Shown here piece after piece: positions 6,849 through 7,243 of a DNA stretch of 7,243 nt (positions are counted from its first letter, which is position 1; the number at the start of each line of letters is the position of its first letter). The notes under the pieces were generated by a model, which made no database searches, was not told where the DNA came from, and saw only the letters and a program-made list of their open reading frames with translations. Where the stretch lies: the NCBI GenBank assembly GCA_022712475.1, contig JALAGK010000452.1, forward strand, positions 1 to 7,243, in the 5' to 3' direction. This DNA is from Enterobacteriaceae bacterium (lineage in GTDB: Bacteria > Pseudomonadota > Gammaproteobacteria > Enterobacterales > Enterobacteriaceae). The position numbers and the translations under genes are program-made.

Positions 6849-7243
6849 TTGAGCGAAACCAGCAAGCAGGTGATGTACGACCTACATAGCCATACAACAG
6901 CATCTGACGGCCTGCTGACGCCGGAACAGCTGGTACACAGAGCCGCAGAGCAGGGCGTTGATGTGCTGGCGATAACCGACCATGATACGGTGATGGGCAT
7001 TGCACCCGCCCAGGCAGAAATTGCTCGTGCTGGGCTGGCGCTGCGCCTTGTGAGCGGCGTAGAAATCTCTACCGTCTGGGAAAACCACGAAATCCATATT
7101 GTTGGTTTGGGTGTGGATGAAACGCATCCTGCACTACGGGCATTTTTGGCAAACCAACATCAACTGCGCGAATCTCGCGCATGCATGATTGCCGAGCGGC
7201 TTGAAAAAGCCCGTATACCCGGCGCCTGGGAAGGCGCGCAAAA
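6849..7243 (+). CDS. rnm: 5'-3' exoribonuclease RNase AM (YciV), PHP family, 5' part only
   Basis: The first 131 codons are present and the gene runs off the window. E. coli YciV (RNase AM) trims 5' ends of rRNA precursors and hydrolyses 3',5'-bisphosphate nucleotides, with metal ions held by a PHP domain. Visible metal-ligand motifs are DLHSH (His13, His15), Asp20 in TASDG, TDHD (43-46), Glu72 in GVEIS and His83 in HEIHIVGL. The chosen start is TTG at 6849-6851. It gives MSETSKQVMYDLHSHT, in line with E. coli MSDTNYAVIYDLHSHT, and GGGAG (6839-6843) lies 5 bases upstream. An in-frame ATG at 6813 would add 12 residues (MVFCDANNPGDA) that look unlike the family. The gene diverges from the trp promoter, as in E. 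coli. Confidence 0.93.
   Translation, partial: MSETSKQVMYDLHSHTTASDGLLTPEQLVHRAAEQGVDVLAITDHDTVMGIAPAQAEIARAGLALRLVSGVEISTVWENHEIHIVGLGVDETHPALRAFLANQHQLRESRACMIAERLEKARIPGAWEGAQ

Noticed and set aside
1..7243. Mobile elements, CRISPR arrays, tRNA or rRNA genes, phage genes or defence genes
   Set aside because: The whole window is accounted for by the trp operon, its control region and rnm; no such features were seen.

Overview
This window carries the tryptophan biosynthesis operon of a gamma-proteobacterium of the order Enterobacterales, on the minus strand, plus the 5' part of a divergent gene on the plus strand. The encoded proteins resemble their E. coli counterparts along their full length. 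However, trpG and trpD are separate genes, whereas they are fused in E. coli, Salmonella, Klebsiella and Enterobacter. Together with the leader peptide and the rnm (yciV) neighbour, this points to a lineage such as Pantoea/Erwinia (Erwiniaceae). Serratia, Yersinia and relatives also keep the genes apart, so the genus is inferred and not proven.

Layout, read in the direction of trp transcription (right to left): trp promoter and overlapping TrpR operator (about 6750-6783); leader peptide trpL (6673-6720) with tandem Trp codons; attenuator hairpins ending in a terminator (6605-6628); trpE (5018-6580); trpG (4440-5018, TGATG overlap with trpE); trpD (3424-4422); trpC, which is a trpC-trpF fusion (2052-3416); trpB (848-2041); trpA (39-848, TGATG overlap with trpB); and a strong intrinsic terminator (1-35). 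To the right, rnm/yciV (from 6849, cut by the window edge) runs the other way. No gene-free stretch exceeds 300 bases. I see no mobile elements, CRISPR, tRNA or rRNA.

Together the genes encode the whole route from chorismate to L-tryptophan: TrpE/TrpG (anthranilate synthase), TrpD (phosphoribosyl transfer), TrpC-TrpF (isomerase and indole-glycerol-phosphate synthase) and TrpA/TrpB (tryptophan synthase). Regulation follows the enterobacterial pattern of TrpR repression plus ribosome-mediated attenuation.

The main anomaly is in trpC. Codon 11 is an in-frame TAA (3384-3386) within an otherwise gapless alignment to E. coli TrpC from memory. Reading continues cleanly on both sides of it. There is no ATG, GTG or TTG in frame until Val87, which lies beyond the catalytic Glu54/Lys56 of the indole-glycerol-phosphate synthase domain. 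As written, trpC is a nonsense allele, which predicts tryptophan auxotrophy or a sequencing error. The other genes look intact. I did not find evidence of a new kind of system here.
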